64,000 nt of DNA, taken from NCBI RefSeq assembly GCF_018847975.1, contig NZ_CP072597.1:2705001-2769000 (forward strand). The letters are read 5' to 3'. The DNA is from Lysobacter sp. K5869 (GTDB taxonomy: Bacteria; Pseudomonadota; Gammaproteobacteria; Xanthomonadales; Xanthomonadaceae). Numbering within the stretch: position 1 is the first letter of the stretch; each line of letters begins with the position of its first letter. A program made the position numbers and the translations under genes. The notes below the pieces were generated by a model. That model was not told the DNA's origin. It saw nothing but the letters and a program-made list of their open reading frames with translations, and searched no databases. Positions 50,495 to 58,335 of this stretch are shown piece after piece.

Positions 50495-51580
50495 ATGGAC
50501 ACCAGAACGATGCAGCACAGCGAGCCGCGCGGTTCGGCGGCCCCTGCCGCCGGCCCGCGCCGCGCATCCGCCGCGGCGCCCGATCTCGACTGGCGCGTGC
50601 GCATCGCCGGGCTCGGCCGCTATTTGCCGCGGCGGCGCGTGGACAGCGCGCAGATCGAGGATCGGGTCGGCTTGCCGCGCGGCTGGGCCCTGGAAAACAG
50701 CGGCGTCGCCTTCCGCCATTGGGCCGAGCCCGAAGCCGAGCGCGCCAGTTGGATGGGCGCGCAGGCCGCGTTGCAGGCGTGCGAGCGCGCCGGCGTCGCG
50801 CCGGGCGAGGTCGATCTGATCCTGAACGCCTCCGGCTCCGCCGAGCGCGCGATTCCCGACGGCGGGCCGCTGTTGCAGCGCGAACTCGGCCTCGGCCGCT
50901 CCGGCATTCCGGCGCTGTCGGTGCACGCGACCTGTTTGAGTTTCGTCGCCGCGCTGGAACTGGCGGCCGAACGCATCCATCACCGCCGGATCGAGCGCGC
51001 GCTGGTGGTCAGCAGCGAAATCGCCTCGGTCGGGCTGGATTTCGCCAATCCGGAAATCTGCACCTTGTTCGGCGACGGCGCGGCCGCGGCGGTGGTGGAA
51101 CGCGCGCCCGACGACAGCCCCAGCCGCATCCACCGCATCGCGTGGCGGACGATGGGCGAGGGCGTGGACATCACCACCCTGCGCGGCGGCGGCAGTTGGC
51201 GCCCGCCGACCGGTCCGGCCACGCGTCCCTCCGATGCGCTGTTCTCGATGCAGGGCCACGCCGCGCTGCGCAGCGGCATCCGCCTGATCCCGCACGTGAT
51301 GCGCCGCCTCGGCCTGGACGACATCGCCGCGCGCGCGGCGCTGCGTTGGGTCGCGCCGCATCAAGCCAGCCGCGCCGCGCTGGAGGTGATCGAACAAATC
51401 GGTTTCAGCGGCGCGACGATGGTACGCACGCTCGAATACACCGGCAACTGCATCGCCGCTTCGATTCCGCTGGCGCTGGAGCAGGGCGTGCGCGACGGCC
51501 TGATCCGCCGCGGCGACACCGGCGTTTTGCTCGGCACCGGCGCGGGATTGTCGGGCGTCGGTTTGAGCCTGACGTACTGA
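50495..51580 (+). CDS. 3-oxoacyl-ACP synthase III-like (FabH/OleA-type) condensing enzyme
   Basis: 361 residues from ATG 50495; a second ATG at 50510 is possible. The thiolase fold has the full Cys-His-Asn triad: SVHATCLSF (Cys147), WVAPHQAS (His289) and EYTGNCIAASIPLAL (Asn318). ICTLFGDGAAAAVV and GTGAGLSGVGLSL are also family blocks. FabH condenses acetyl-CoA with malonyl-ACP; OleA condenses two fatty acyl chains head to head. The neighbour is an OleD-like reductase, so an OleA-type or other beta-keto lipid function is likely. A real fabH would lie in a fatty-acid operon, which is absent here. Confidence 0.88.
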   Translation: MDTRTMQHSEPRGSAAPAAGPRRASAAAPDLDWRVRIAGLGRYLPRRRVDSAQIEDRVGLPRGWALENSGVAFRHWAEPEAERASWMGAQAALQACERAGVAPGEVDLILNASGSAERAIPDGGPLLQRELGLGRSGIPALSVHATCLSFVAALELAAERIHHRRIERALVVSSEIASVGLDFANPEICTLFGDGAAAAVVERAPDDSPSRIHRIAWRTMGEGVDITTLRGGGSWRPPTGPATRPSDALFSMQGHAALRSGIRLIPHVMRRLGLDDIAARAALRWVAPHQASRAALEVIEQIGFSGATMVRTLEYTGNCIAASIPLALEQGVRDGLIRRGDTGVLLGTGAGLSGVGLSLTY

Positions 51581-52031
51581 GGGCGAGGGCGATGATGCGC
51601 GAGGCAGCGGACATCGCCGGATATCGCGCTTTCGTGGGGGCGGCGTCGGTTCCGGTGCGGCTCGCTCGGGACTTGGGGATCGGGTCGGGCCACATCGGGA
51701 CTGAAGTTCTTCTCGTTGCGATGCACGCTGCTGCGCCGTTCGCGCGAGCGTTTTCGGTCCCGGCCGCTCGGTTCGTCGTTGCCCGACAGAATCGTGTCGA
51801 TATCGAGGCGGGTACCGGCATCGATTCAAGCGCGCTACCGCCTCGCATGCGTAGAGCTCCGATTTCGCTGCATACCGCTCGAATCGCGACGCTTCGCTCG
51901 AACATCGCCGATGCCGATGCCGATGCCGCCACCCGCACCCACGCCGAGGTCGACATCGGCACCGATATCGGCATCGACATCGACCTCCGCACCGACGCCG
52001 AATCCGAACCCCAAACCCGAGCCCGCGCCCC
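51581..52031. other. 451-bp gap with simple-sequence stretch
   Basis: No credible gene is seen. Several frames are open because of the GC content, but the peptides are not protein-like. The right part (51901-52000) is a degenerate run of GCCGAT and ATCGGCATCGAC units. It separates the condensing enzyme gene from the epimerase gene, so the two may not share a transcript. Confidence 0.55.
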
Positions 52032-53051
52032 ATGACCGCCGACCGCCGCATCGTCGTCACCGGCGCGACCGGCTTTCTCGGCGGCGCGCTCGTGCGCCAT
52101 CTCGCCGCGACGCGGCCGTGGCAACAAACCATCGCGCTCGGCCGCGACGCCGAACGCGGCCGCGCCCTGCAAGCGCAGGGCATCGAATTCCACGCGCTCG
52201 ACCTCACCGATGAAGGCGCCGTGCACCGCATCCTGCGCGGCGCCGACACCGTCGTGCACTGCGCCGCGTTGTCCAGCCCCTGGGGCCGGCGCGAGGACTT
52301 CGTCGCCGCCAACCTCACCGCGACCGAACACATCGTCGCCGCTTGCATCGCGCGGCAGGTACGACGGCTCGTGCACATCTCCACGCCGGGCATCTATCAC
52401 GACGGCGCGCCGCACCAGGGCATCCGCGAGGATCATCCGTTGCCCGCCAAACCGGTCAACGACTACGCCGCGACCAAGCTCGCCGCCGAGCGCCTCGTGT
52501 TCGAGCGCTGCGCGGCCGGCGGCGTATCGGCGCTGGCGCTGCGGCCGCGCGCGATCTTCGGACCCGGCGACACCGCGATCCTGCCGCGTCTGGTGCAAGC
52601 GCTGCGTGCCGGCCGCCTGCGCCGCATCGGCGACGAAGGCTGTCGGGTCGATCTGACGTACATCGACAACGTCGTCGACGCCTGCGTGCTGGCGATGGAC
52701 GCGTCGTGGCGCCTGAGCGGCCGCGTCTACAACATCAGCAACGGCGAGCCGGTGGCGATCTGGAGCGTGATCGATCGCCTCGCCGACGCCTTGTCGCTGC
52801 CGCGCCCGCGCAAGCGCGTGCCCAAGCCGCTGGCCCTGGCGCTGGCGAGCGCGGTCGAAGCCTTCCATCGCCGCTTTCGTCCCGACGTGGAACCGGCGCT
52901 GCTGCGCTACGGCGTCGAACTGCTCAGCGTCGACATGACCCTGGACATCTCCCGCGCCCGCGACGAGCTCGGGTATCGTCCGCGGGTGAACATGGACGAA
53001 GCCCTGACCAAGACCTTGCACGAACTGGCGCGCGCGCAGGTGCGGCGGTGA
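52032..53051 (+). CDS. NAD-dependent epimerase/3beta-HSD-family reductase (OleD-like)
   Basis: 339 residues from ATG 52032. The extended short-chain dehydrogenase pattern is complete: VVTGATGFLGGALVRHL (nucleotide site at 11-17), VVHCAALSSPWG, VHISTPGIYHD and the catalytic Tyr145/Lys149 in NDYAATKLAAERL. The SSPWG and STPGIYHDG segments resemble the 3beta-HSD/OleD branch, which reduces beta-keto acids in long-chain olefin synthesis. Its stop overlaps the GTG of the next gene. Together with the upstream condensing enzyme it suggests a two-step lipid or ketone pathway. Confidence 0.88.
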   Translation: MTADRRIVVTGATGFLGGALVRHLAATRPWQQTIALGRDAERGRALQAQGIEFHALDLTDEGAVHRILRGADTVVHCAALSSPWGRREDFVAANLTATEHIVAACIARQVRRLVHISTPGIYHDGAPHQGIREDHPLPAKPVNDYAATKLAAERLVFERCAAGGVSALALRPRAIFGPGDTAILPRLVQALRAGRLRRIGDEGCRVDLTYIDNVVDACVLAMDASWRLSGRVYNISNGEPVAIWSVIDRLADALSLPRPRKRVPKPLALALASAVEAFHRRFRPDVEPALLRYGVELLSVDMTLDISRARDELGYRPRVNMDEALTKTLHELARAQVRR

Positions 53052-53920
53052 GCGGCGAAGTCGCGCTCACGCTGGCCGCGTCCGGCCACAGCTGCGCCGA
53101 CCCGCGCCACCTCGGCCTCGCCGCCGGCGCGCCGATGCGCTTTCCCGCGGGCTGGGCGCTGATCGAACACCCGGTGCAAGGCGCGATCCTGTTCGACTGC
53201 GGCTACGGCCCCGCCGCGCGCGCGGCGATGCGCGCCGGCGTGCGCTGGATTTACCGACGCGCGATCCACGCCTGCTGCCCGCCGCACGCCGACGCCGCGC
53301 ATCTGCTGCGCCAGCGCGGCCTCGGCCCGGACGACGTGCGCTTGCTGGTCGTCAGCCACTTCCATCCCGATCACATCGGCGGCCTGAGCGAATTCGGCCG
53401 CGCGCGCTTCGTCGCGCATGCGCACGCGTGGCGGCGGATCCAGCAGGCCGGGTGGTTCGAGCTGCTGCACGCGCAAATCTGGAAGGAACTGCTGCCGGCC
53501 GATTTCGCCGAACGCCTGCAATTGCTCGACGACGAAGGCCGGCGTCCGCTGGAAGGCGATCTGGCCGGCCTCGGCGAAGGCTGGGACTTGTTCGGCGACG
53601 GCAGCCTGCATGCGTTGTCGCTGCCCGGGCACGCGCGCGGCCAACTCGGTCTGGCCTTGCGCACCCAACACGGCGAACGCGCCGTGCTCGCCGCCGACGC
53701 GTTCTGGCGGCGCGAACAGCTCGACCGCCCGCAAGCGCTGCCGTGGCTGACCCAGCAACTGGCGATGGACGACCCCGGCGCTTATCTCGACACCTTGCGC
53801 AGGCTGGCGCGGTTTCGCGATACGCACCACGGCGCGTGGGTGATTCCTTCGCATTGCGCGCAGACGTTGGAGCAGTGGCGGCGGCGCTATCCGGATGCGG
53901 TGCTCGACGCCGCGGAGTAG
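53048..53920 (+). CDS. MBL-fold metallohydrolase
   Basis: 290 residues with a GTG start overlapping the epimerase stop (GTGA). The metal motif VVSHFHPDHIGGL (His104, His106, Asp108, His109) is intact, with further ligands in LPGHARGQLGL, ADAFWRR and IPSHC. ILFDCGYGPAARAAMRAG at the start resembles lactonase-type members such as AttM/AiiA. It may open a lactone or thioester made by the two upstream enzymes. The stop codon TAG is the first part of a GTAGGAGC repeat copy, so the repeat landed exactly on the gene end. Confidence 0.88.
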   Translation: MSGEVALTLAASGHSCADPRHLGLAAGAPMRFPAGWALIEHPVQGAILFDCGYGPAARAAMRAGVRWIYRRAIHACCPPHADAAHLLRQRGLGPDDVRLLVVSHFHPDHIGGLSEFGRARFVAHAHAWRRIQQAGWFELLHAQIWKELLPADFAERLQLLDDEGRRPLEGDLAGLGEGWDLFGDGSLHALSLPGHARGQLGLALRTQHGERAVLAADAFWRREQLDRPQALPWLTQQLAMDDPGAYLDTLRRLARFRDTHHGAWVIPSHCAQTLEQWRRRYPDAVLDAAE

Positions 53921-53945
53921 GAGCGGCGTAAGCCGCGACCGCGAT
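53916..53945 (+). repeat. GTAGGAGC-family half element overlapping a stop codon
   Basis: A single arm (AGTAGGAGCGGCGTAAGC start) that includes the TAG stop of the MBL gene at 53918-53920. No facing arm lies nearby, so it is a solitary REP-like unit. Confidence 0.8.
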
Positions 53946-54031
53946 CCGACAACTCGCCGCGCCTGCACACCGCGCGTTTTCTCCACATCGACGCACCATC
54001 GATCGAACCACCGTGTCGGCTGGCTATCCCC

Positions 54032-54060
54032 CTGTAGGAGGGGCGTAAGCCGCGACCGCC
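54032..54060 (+). repeat. GTAGGAGC-family half element
   Basis: A single arm reading CTGTAGGAGGGGCGTAAGC at its start, in the same orientation as the copy at 53916. It is about 160 bases from a facing arm at 54221. Confidence 0.75.
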
Positions 54061-54220
54061 ATCGTTCGGATCGCCGCGCGCAACCGGTCGGGCGATGTCC
54101 GGCCTCGATGCGCCGCGCGCGTCGGCGTACGAAGCGGCGATCGCGCCCTCCGCCGCTGGTCGCGCGATCCCACGGGCGGGCGGTTTCGCGGGTTTGGGCG
54201 ATCTTCGCCGTAGTTCGGTT

Positions 54221-54250
54221 TTCGCGGTCGCGGCTCGCGCCGCTCCTACA
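54221..54250 (-). repeat. GTAGGAGC-family half element
   Basis: An arm in the reverse orientation (ends CCGCTCCTACA). With the unit at 54032 it could form a long-range inverted pair. Confidence 0.78.
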
Positions 54251-54297
54251 AGGGGCGGGCGGGGCGCCCTGACCGTTGGTCGGAACCCGCTTGCGAT

Positions 54298-54323
54298 CTA
54301 ATTAATCATTGAATTAAATATGG
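54298..54323. promoter_or_regulatory. AT-rich operator/promoter patch before tetR
   Basis: CTAATTAATCATTGAATTAA and the following AATATGG form the most AT-rich 26 bases in this part of the window. TTAAT and ATTAA form an inverted repeat around CATTGA. Three bases later comes the tetR ATG at 54327. TetR-family regulators often bind such palindromes next to their own gene, so autoregulation is likely. Confidence 0.55.
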
Positions 54324-54326
54324 CGC

Positions 54327-55010
54327 ATGGACACCCCCAAGCCCGCCCAACGCGACCGTCCGCGCAAGACCGAGGCGCCCAAGCGCGCCCCCGGCCGTCC
54401 CGCCGCCGCCGACAGCCCGGACCTGCGCGAGCGCCTGCTCGACGCCGCCATCGCCTGTTACGCCCGCCAGGGCATCGCCGCGACCTCGTTGCGCACCATC
54501 GCCGCCGAGGCTGGGGTCAATCCGGCGCTGCTGCATTACTACTTCGGCGACAAGGAGCAACTGCAGCGGGCGGTCAGCGGCGAACGCCTGCTGCCGCTGG
54601 TGCTGAGCCTGCGCGACGGGCTCGGCGACGAGAACGGCGACGTGTTCGACCTGATCGGCCGCTTCGTTGCCAACATCGGCCGTATCGTCGAAACCCACCC
54701 GTGGCTGCCGTCGCTGTGGGTGCGCGAGGTGTTGTGCGAGGGCGGGGCGCTGCGCGAGACCTTGCTGTACGACAAGATCGGTCCGCTGCTGCCGCGCATG
54801 CTCGCCGCGCGTTTCGCTCAGGCGCAGGCGCAGGGCCGCATCAACGCCGATCTCGACCCGCGCCTGCTGATGGTCAGCCTGATCGGATTGACCTTGTTCC
54901 CCGCCGCCAGCGCGCCGATCTGGCGTCATCTGTTCGGCGCCGAAGATCTCGACCTCGCGGCCCAGCGCCGCCACGCGCTGGCCTTGCTCGACCGGGGGCT
55001 GACGCCATGA
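54327..55010 (+). CDS. TetR-family regulator (CecR/DUF1956-like)
   Basis: 227 residues from ATG 54327, only a few bases after the AT-rich patch. The helix-turn-helix is LRERLLDAAIACYARQGIAATSLRTIAAEAGVNPALLHYYFGDKEQLQRAV (about 32-83). The C-terminal ligand domain (VREVLCEGGALRETLLYDKIGPLLPRML, LLMVSLIGLTLFPAASAPIWRHLF) resembles the CecR type, which in E. coli controls the ybhGFSR exporter genes. The same layout follows here. The stop overlaps an ATG (55007) that opens the HlyD frame. Signal and ligand are unknown. Confidence 0.92.
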   Translation: MDTPKPAQRDRPRKTEAPKRAPGRPAAADSPDLRERLLDAAIACYARQGIAATSLRTIAAEAGVNPALLHYYFGDKEQLQRAVSGERLLPLVLSLRDGLGDENGDVFDLIGRFVANIGRIVETHPWLPSLWVREVLCEGGALRETLLYDKIGPLLPRMLAARFAQAQAQGRINADLDPRLLMVSLIGLTLFPAASAPIWRHLFGAEDLDLAAQRRHALALLDRGLTP

Positions 55011-55141
55011 ACGCACAGGAGCGCGCGATGAACGCAGAACGCAGCCGTCCGCGATGTGCGGGCGCGATGGCGCCGTTGCGCGGCCGCCTGCCCGGCGCCG
55101 TGCCGTTCGCGGCGATGGTGGAAGCGGCGCGGGAGCCGGCT

Positions 55142-56104
55142 ATGCGCGAACGTATCCGCAAACGCACCAGCCTGATCGCGTTGCTCGCGCTCGCGTTGTC
55201 CGCCTGCGCCGCCGACAAACCGCAGGCGCTCGGCACCTTGGAATGGGACCGCATCACCTTGCCCGCGCCGGTGGCGGAGAAAGTCGTGCGCATCGATGTG
55301 CGCGAAGGGCAGCGGGTCAAGGCCGGCACCCGCGTGCTGCAACTCGAACCCGACCGCGGCCGCTCGCAACTGCAAGCCGCGCAAGCGCAGGCCCAGCAGT
55401 CGGCCGAAGCGCTGGCCGAACTGGAGGCCGGCCCGCGCCGCGAAGCCATCGACCAAGCCCGCGCCAACCTCGCCGCCGCGCAGGCGCAGCAACGCGATGC
55501 CAGCGCCTACTTCGAGCGCGTGCGTCCGCTCGGCCAACGCCAATTGATCGCCGCGGCCGAAGTCGACCGCGCCCGCGCCGCCGCCGGCAACGCAGTCGCG
55601 CAGGTGCGCGCGGCCGAAGCGGCTTTGCTCGAACTCGAGCGCGGCAACCGCCGCGAAGACATCGCCCAGGGCCGCGCCGCGCTCGCCGCCGCGCAGGCCC
55701 AGGCCGCGGTGCAGCAGGTGAGCTTCGGCAAGCTCGACGTAGTGGCGCCGCGCGACGGCGTGGTCGACAGCCTGCCGTACAAGCTCGGCGATCAGGCGCC
55801 GGTGGGTTCGCCGCTGGCGGTGATGCTGGTCGGCGCGCATCCGTTCGCGCGCGTATACGTGCCCGAGACGATCCGTCAGGACGTGCGCGTCGGCCGCGCC
55901 GCCAAGGTCTACGTGGAAGGCCGCGAGCGCGCCTGGAACGGCCGCGTGCGCATGATCCGCAGCGAGTCCAGCTTCACTCCGTACTACGCGCTGACCGGCG
56001 AGGACGCCGCGCGCCTGAGCTATCTGTGCGAAGTCGAGCTGACCGACGCCGACGCCATCGATTTGCCGGCCGGTTTGCCGGTGCGGGCCGAGTTCGCGCC
56101 GTGA
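55142..56104 (+). CDS. HlyD-family membrane fusion lipoprotein
   Basis: 320 residues from ATG 55142 (MRERIRKRTSLIALLALALSAC), with GGGAG upstream. The frame is open from an ATG at 55007 that overlaps the tetR stop, but the signal sequence supports the inner start. A lipobox LSAC gives a lipid anchor. The fusion-protein core has two lipoyl-like halves (VAEKVVRIDVREGQRVKAGTRVLQLE and KLDVVAPRDGVVDSLPYKLGDQAPVGSPL) around a coiled-coil hairpin rich in Ala/Gln/Arg (about 65-190). It is the periplasmic adaptor linking the ABC transporter to an outer-membrane channel. The gene for that channel is not in the window. Confidence 0.9.
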   Translation: MRERIRKRTSLIALLALALSACAADKPQALGTLEWDRITLPAPVAEKVVRIDVREGQRVKAGTRVLQLEPDRGRSQLQAAQAQAQQSAEALAELEAGPRREAIDQARANLAAAQAQQRDASAYFERVRPLGQRQLIAAAEVDRARAAAGNAVAQVRAAEAALLELERGNRREDIAQGRAALAAAQAQAAVQQVSFGKLDVVAPRDGVVDSLPYKLGDQAPVGSPLAVMLVGAHPFARVYVPETIRQDVRVGRAAKVYVEGRERAWNGRVRMIRSESSFTPYYALTGEDAARLSYLCEVELTDADAIDLPAGLPVRAEFAP

Positions 56105-57072
56105 GCGCGGTGGCGCGCGACAGCGAGGCGCCGGCGATCCGCGCGCGCGGCATGAGCAAGCGCTTCGGCCAATTGCAGGCGGTGAACCGGGTCGATCTGA
56201 CCGTGCCGCGCGCCTGCGTGTACGGTTTTCTCGGCCCCAACGGCTCGGGCAAATCGACCACCATCCGCATGCTGTGCGGCTTGCTGACCCCGAGCGAAGG
56301 CGAGATCGAAGTGTTGGGCCTGAAGATTCCCGCGCAGGCCGAGGCGCTGCGCCGCCGGATCGGCTACATGACCCAGAAGTTCTCGCTGTTCGAGGACTTG
56401 AGCGTGCGCGAGAACCTGGAATTCCTCGCCGCGGTGCAGGACATCCCCAAGGCCGCCGCGCGTACGCGCATCGACGCCTTGATCGAGCAATACCATTTCG
56501 GCGACCGCCAGAAGCAGCTCGCCGGCACCATGAGCGGCGGTCAGAAGCAGCGTCTGGCCCTGGCCGGCGCGGTCATACACGAACCCGAACTGCTGTTCCT
56601 CGACGAACCCACCAGCGCGGTCGATCCCGAGTCGCGCCGCGATTTCTGGGAAAAACTGTTCGAGCTCGCCGACGCCGGCACCACCTTGCTGGTGTCCACC
56701 CACTACATGGACGAAGCCGAGCGCTGCCATCGCCTGGCGATCCTCGACCGCGGCGTGTTGGTCGCCGACGGCACGCCGGCCGAACTCACCGGCGCGCTGC
56801 GGGGCCGCGCGGTGGAAGTGCGCGCCGCGCAGCCGCGCAAGGCGCAGCGCGCGCTGGTGGATCTCGACGGCGTGCTCAGCGTCGCCCAGATCGGCAACGA
56901 CCTGCGCGTGCTGCTGGCCGACGCGGACACCGCCGAACAAGGCTTGATCGACGCCTTGCGCGCGGCCGGGCTGGAGGCCGAAGTGGCCAAGGCCAAGCCC
57001 AATCTGGAAGACGTGTTCGTCGCCGCCACGCGCGGCGAGGCGCCGGCGCCGAAGCGGGAGGAGGGTGCATGA
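56101..57072 (+). CDS. ABC exporter ATP-binding protein
   Basis: 323 residues with a GTG start overlapping the HlyD stop (GTGA). The ABC domain has Walker A GPNGSGKSTT, the Q-loop in YMTQKFSLFEDLSVRENL, the signature LAGTMSGGQKQRLALAGA, Walker B LLFLDEPTSAVDPESRR and the H-loop STHYMDE. The C-terminal 90 residues are the accessory domain typical of ABC-2 type exporters such as YbhF. E. coli YbhF has two ATPase halves; this protein has one, so it should work as a dimer. Its stop overlaps the permease start. Confidence 0.95.
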   Translation: MSAVARDSEAPAIRARGMSKRFGQLQAVNRVDLTVPRACVYGFLGPNGSGKSTTIRMLCGLLTPSEGEIEVLGLKIPAQAEALRRRIGYMTQKFSLFEDLSVRENLEFLAAVQDIPKAAARTRIDALIEQYHFGDRQKQLAGTMSGGQKQRLALAGAVIHEPELLFLDEPTSAVDPESRRDFWEKLFELADAGTTLLVSTHYMDEAERCHRLAILDRGVLVADGTPAELTGALRGRAVEVRAAQPRKAQRALVDLDGVLSVAQIGNDLRVLLADADTAEQGLIDALRAAGLEAEVAKAKPNLEDVFVAATRGEAPAPKREEGA

Positions 57073-58157
57073 AACTGCGGCGGCTGTGGGCCATCGTGCT
57101 CAAGGAAGTGCGGCAACTGCGCCGCGACCGCATCACTCTGGCGATGATCGTGATGATCCCGGTCGGCCAGCTGGTGCTGTTCGGCTACGCGATCAATCTC
57201 AATCCGCGCGGGCTCAACGCCGCCGTCGCCGATCAGGCCGGCACCGCCGCCTCGCGCGCGCTGGTCATGGACATGGTCGCCACCGGCGTGATCCGCCCGA
57301 TGGCCGAGGCGGGCACGCCGCAAGAACTGGTCGGCATGCTCCGGCGCGGCGAAATCAGCGTCGGCATCGCGGTGCCGCCGGATTTCGAGCGCCGCCGCGT
57401 CGACGGCCGCGAAGTGCTGCAGGTGATGGTCGACGGCAGCGACACCGTGGTGCAAAGCGCCGCCGCGCAGCTGGCGCAGACGCCGGTGGACAGCTCGGTG
57501 GCCGCGCCGCGCAAGACCGCGCCCATCGGGGTGGTGTCGTTCTACAACCCGCAGCGGCGCTCGCCGGTCAACATCGTGCCGGGCCTGATCGGCGTGATCC
57601 TGACTATGACCATGGTGATGTTCACCTCGGTGGCGATCGTGCGCGAGCGCGAACGCGGCAACATGGAACTGCTGATCACCACGCCGGTGAGCCGCACCGA
57701 GCTGATGATCGGCAAGGTGCTGCCGTACGCGCTGATCGGCCTGATCCAGACCAGCGTGGTGCTGCTGCTGGGCCTGTGGCTGTTCGACGTGCCGATCAAG
57801 GGCAGCGTGCTCGACGTCTACGCCGCGGCGGTGCTGCTGATCCTGGCCAACCTCGCGCTCGGCCTGATGATCTCGACCAAGGCCGCCTCGCAATTCCAGG
57901 CGATGCAGATGACCGTTTTCATCCTGCTGCCGTCGATCCTGCTGTCCGGTTTCATGTTCCCCTACGCCGGCATGCCGGCGCTGGCGCAATGGCTGGCCGA
58001 AGTCCTGCCGATGACCCACTTCCTGCGGCTGATCCGCGGAGTGATGCTGCGCGGGGCGGGTTTGCTGGAGCTGTGGCGCGACGTCGCGTACCTGCTGGGC
58101 TTCATCGCGGTGATGATGAGCCTGGCGGTGGCGAGGTTCCGCAAGCGCTTGGATTGA
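57069..58157 (+). CDS. ABC-2 type permease (YbhS/YbhR-like)
   Basis: 362 residues from ATG 57069, overlapping the ATPase stop (ATGA). One N-terminal span (LAMIVMIPVGQLVLFGYAI) is followed by a periplasmic domain of about 150 residues. Five spans follow (INIV-type VNIVPGLIGVILTMTMVMFTSVAIVRERERGNMELLITTPVSRTELMIGKVLPY). The ERERGNMELLITTPVSR loop is the ABC-2 coupling helix. Only one permease gene is present, where ybhGFSR has two, so a homodimer is likely. It exports a drug, lipid or other hydrophobic compound through the HlyD adaptor. Confidence 0.94.
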   Translation: MKLRRLWAIVLKEVRQLRRDRITLAMIVMIPVGQLVLFGYAINLNPRGLNAAVADQAGTAASRALVMDMVATGVIRPMAEAGTPQELVGMLRRGEISVGIAVPPDFERRRVDGREVLQVMVDGSDTVVQSAAAQLAQTPVDSSVAAPRKTAPIGVVSFYNPQRRSPVNIVPGLIGVILTMTMVMFTSVAIVRERERGNMELLITTPVSRTELMIGKVLPYALIGLIQTSVVLLLGLWLFDVPIKGSVLDVYAAAVLLILANLALGLMISTKAASQFQAMQMTVFILLPSILLSGFMFPYAGMPALAQWLAEVLPMTHFLRLIRGVMLRGAGLLELWRDVAYLLGFIAVMMSLAVARFRKRLD

Positions 58158-58170
58158 GTCGGGCGAGGGA

Positions 58171-58239
58171 CGAGTGAAGAGGAACGAGGAACGAGTAGAA
58201 GCGGTATCCCGCGACTAGTTCCTCGTTCCTCTTCACTCG
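58171..58239. repeat. Long hairpin (22-bp perfect arms)
   Basis: Arms 58171-58192 and 58218-58239 (starting CGAGTGAAGAGGAACGAGG) are perfectly complementary around a 25-base loop. The arms consist of a repeated GAGGAAC unit. It lies 13 bases after the permease stop and has no T run, so it may protect the 3' end of the mRNA or be a mobile hairpin element. Confidence 0.8.
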
Positions 58240-58335
58240 TTCCTCGCTTCCCGCCGTCAGCACTTGCGCCCACGCCCCCAACCCCGCACATTCGCCACTT
58301 TCGGACATCGCAGTCCGGCCCAACGGAGAGCGGGG

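Larger units (their letters stand above)
53921..54326. other. Gene-free stretch with repeats and AT-rich TetR operator region
   Basis: These 406 bases contain three single GTAGGAGC-type units, and the tetR promoter region at the right end. No gene is seen. Confidence 0.6.

Noticed and set aside
50495..51580. Housekeeping fabH
   Set aside because: No plsX, fabD, fabG or acpP neighbours; linked instead to an OleD-like reductase and an MBL hydrolase.
51591..52035. Possible small gene between the condensing enzyme and the epimerase
   Set aside because: The peptide has no fold-like pattern and its C-terminal half is simple Asp/Ile/Thr repeats from a six-base DNA repeat.
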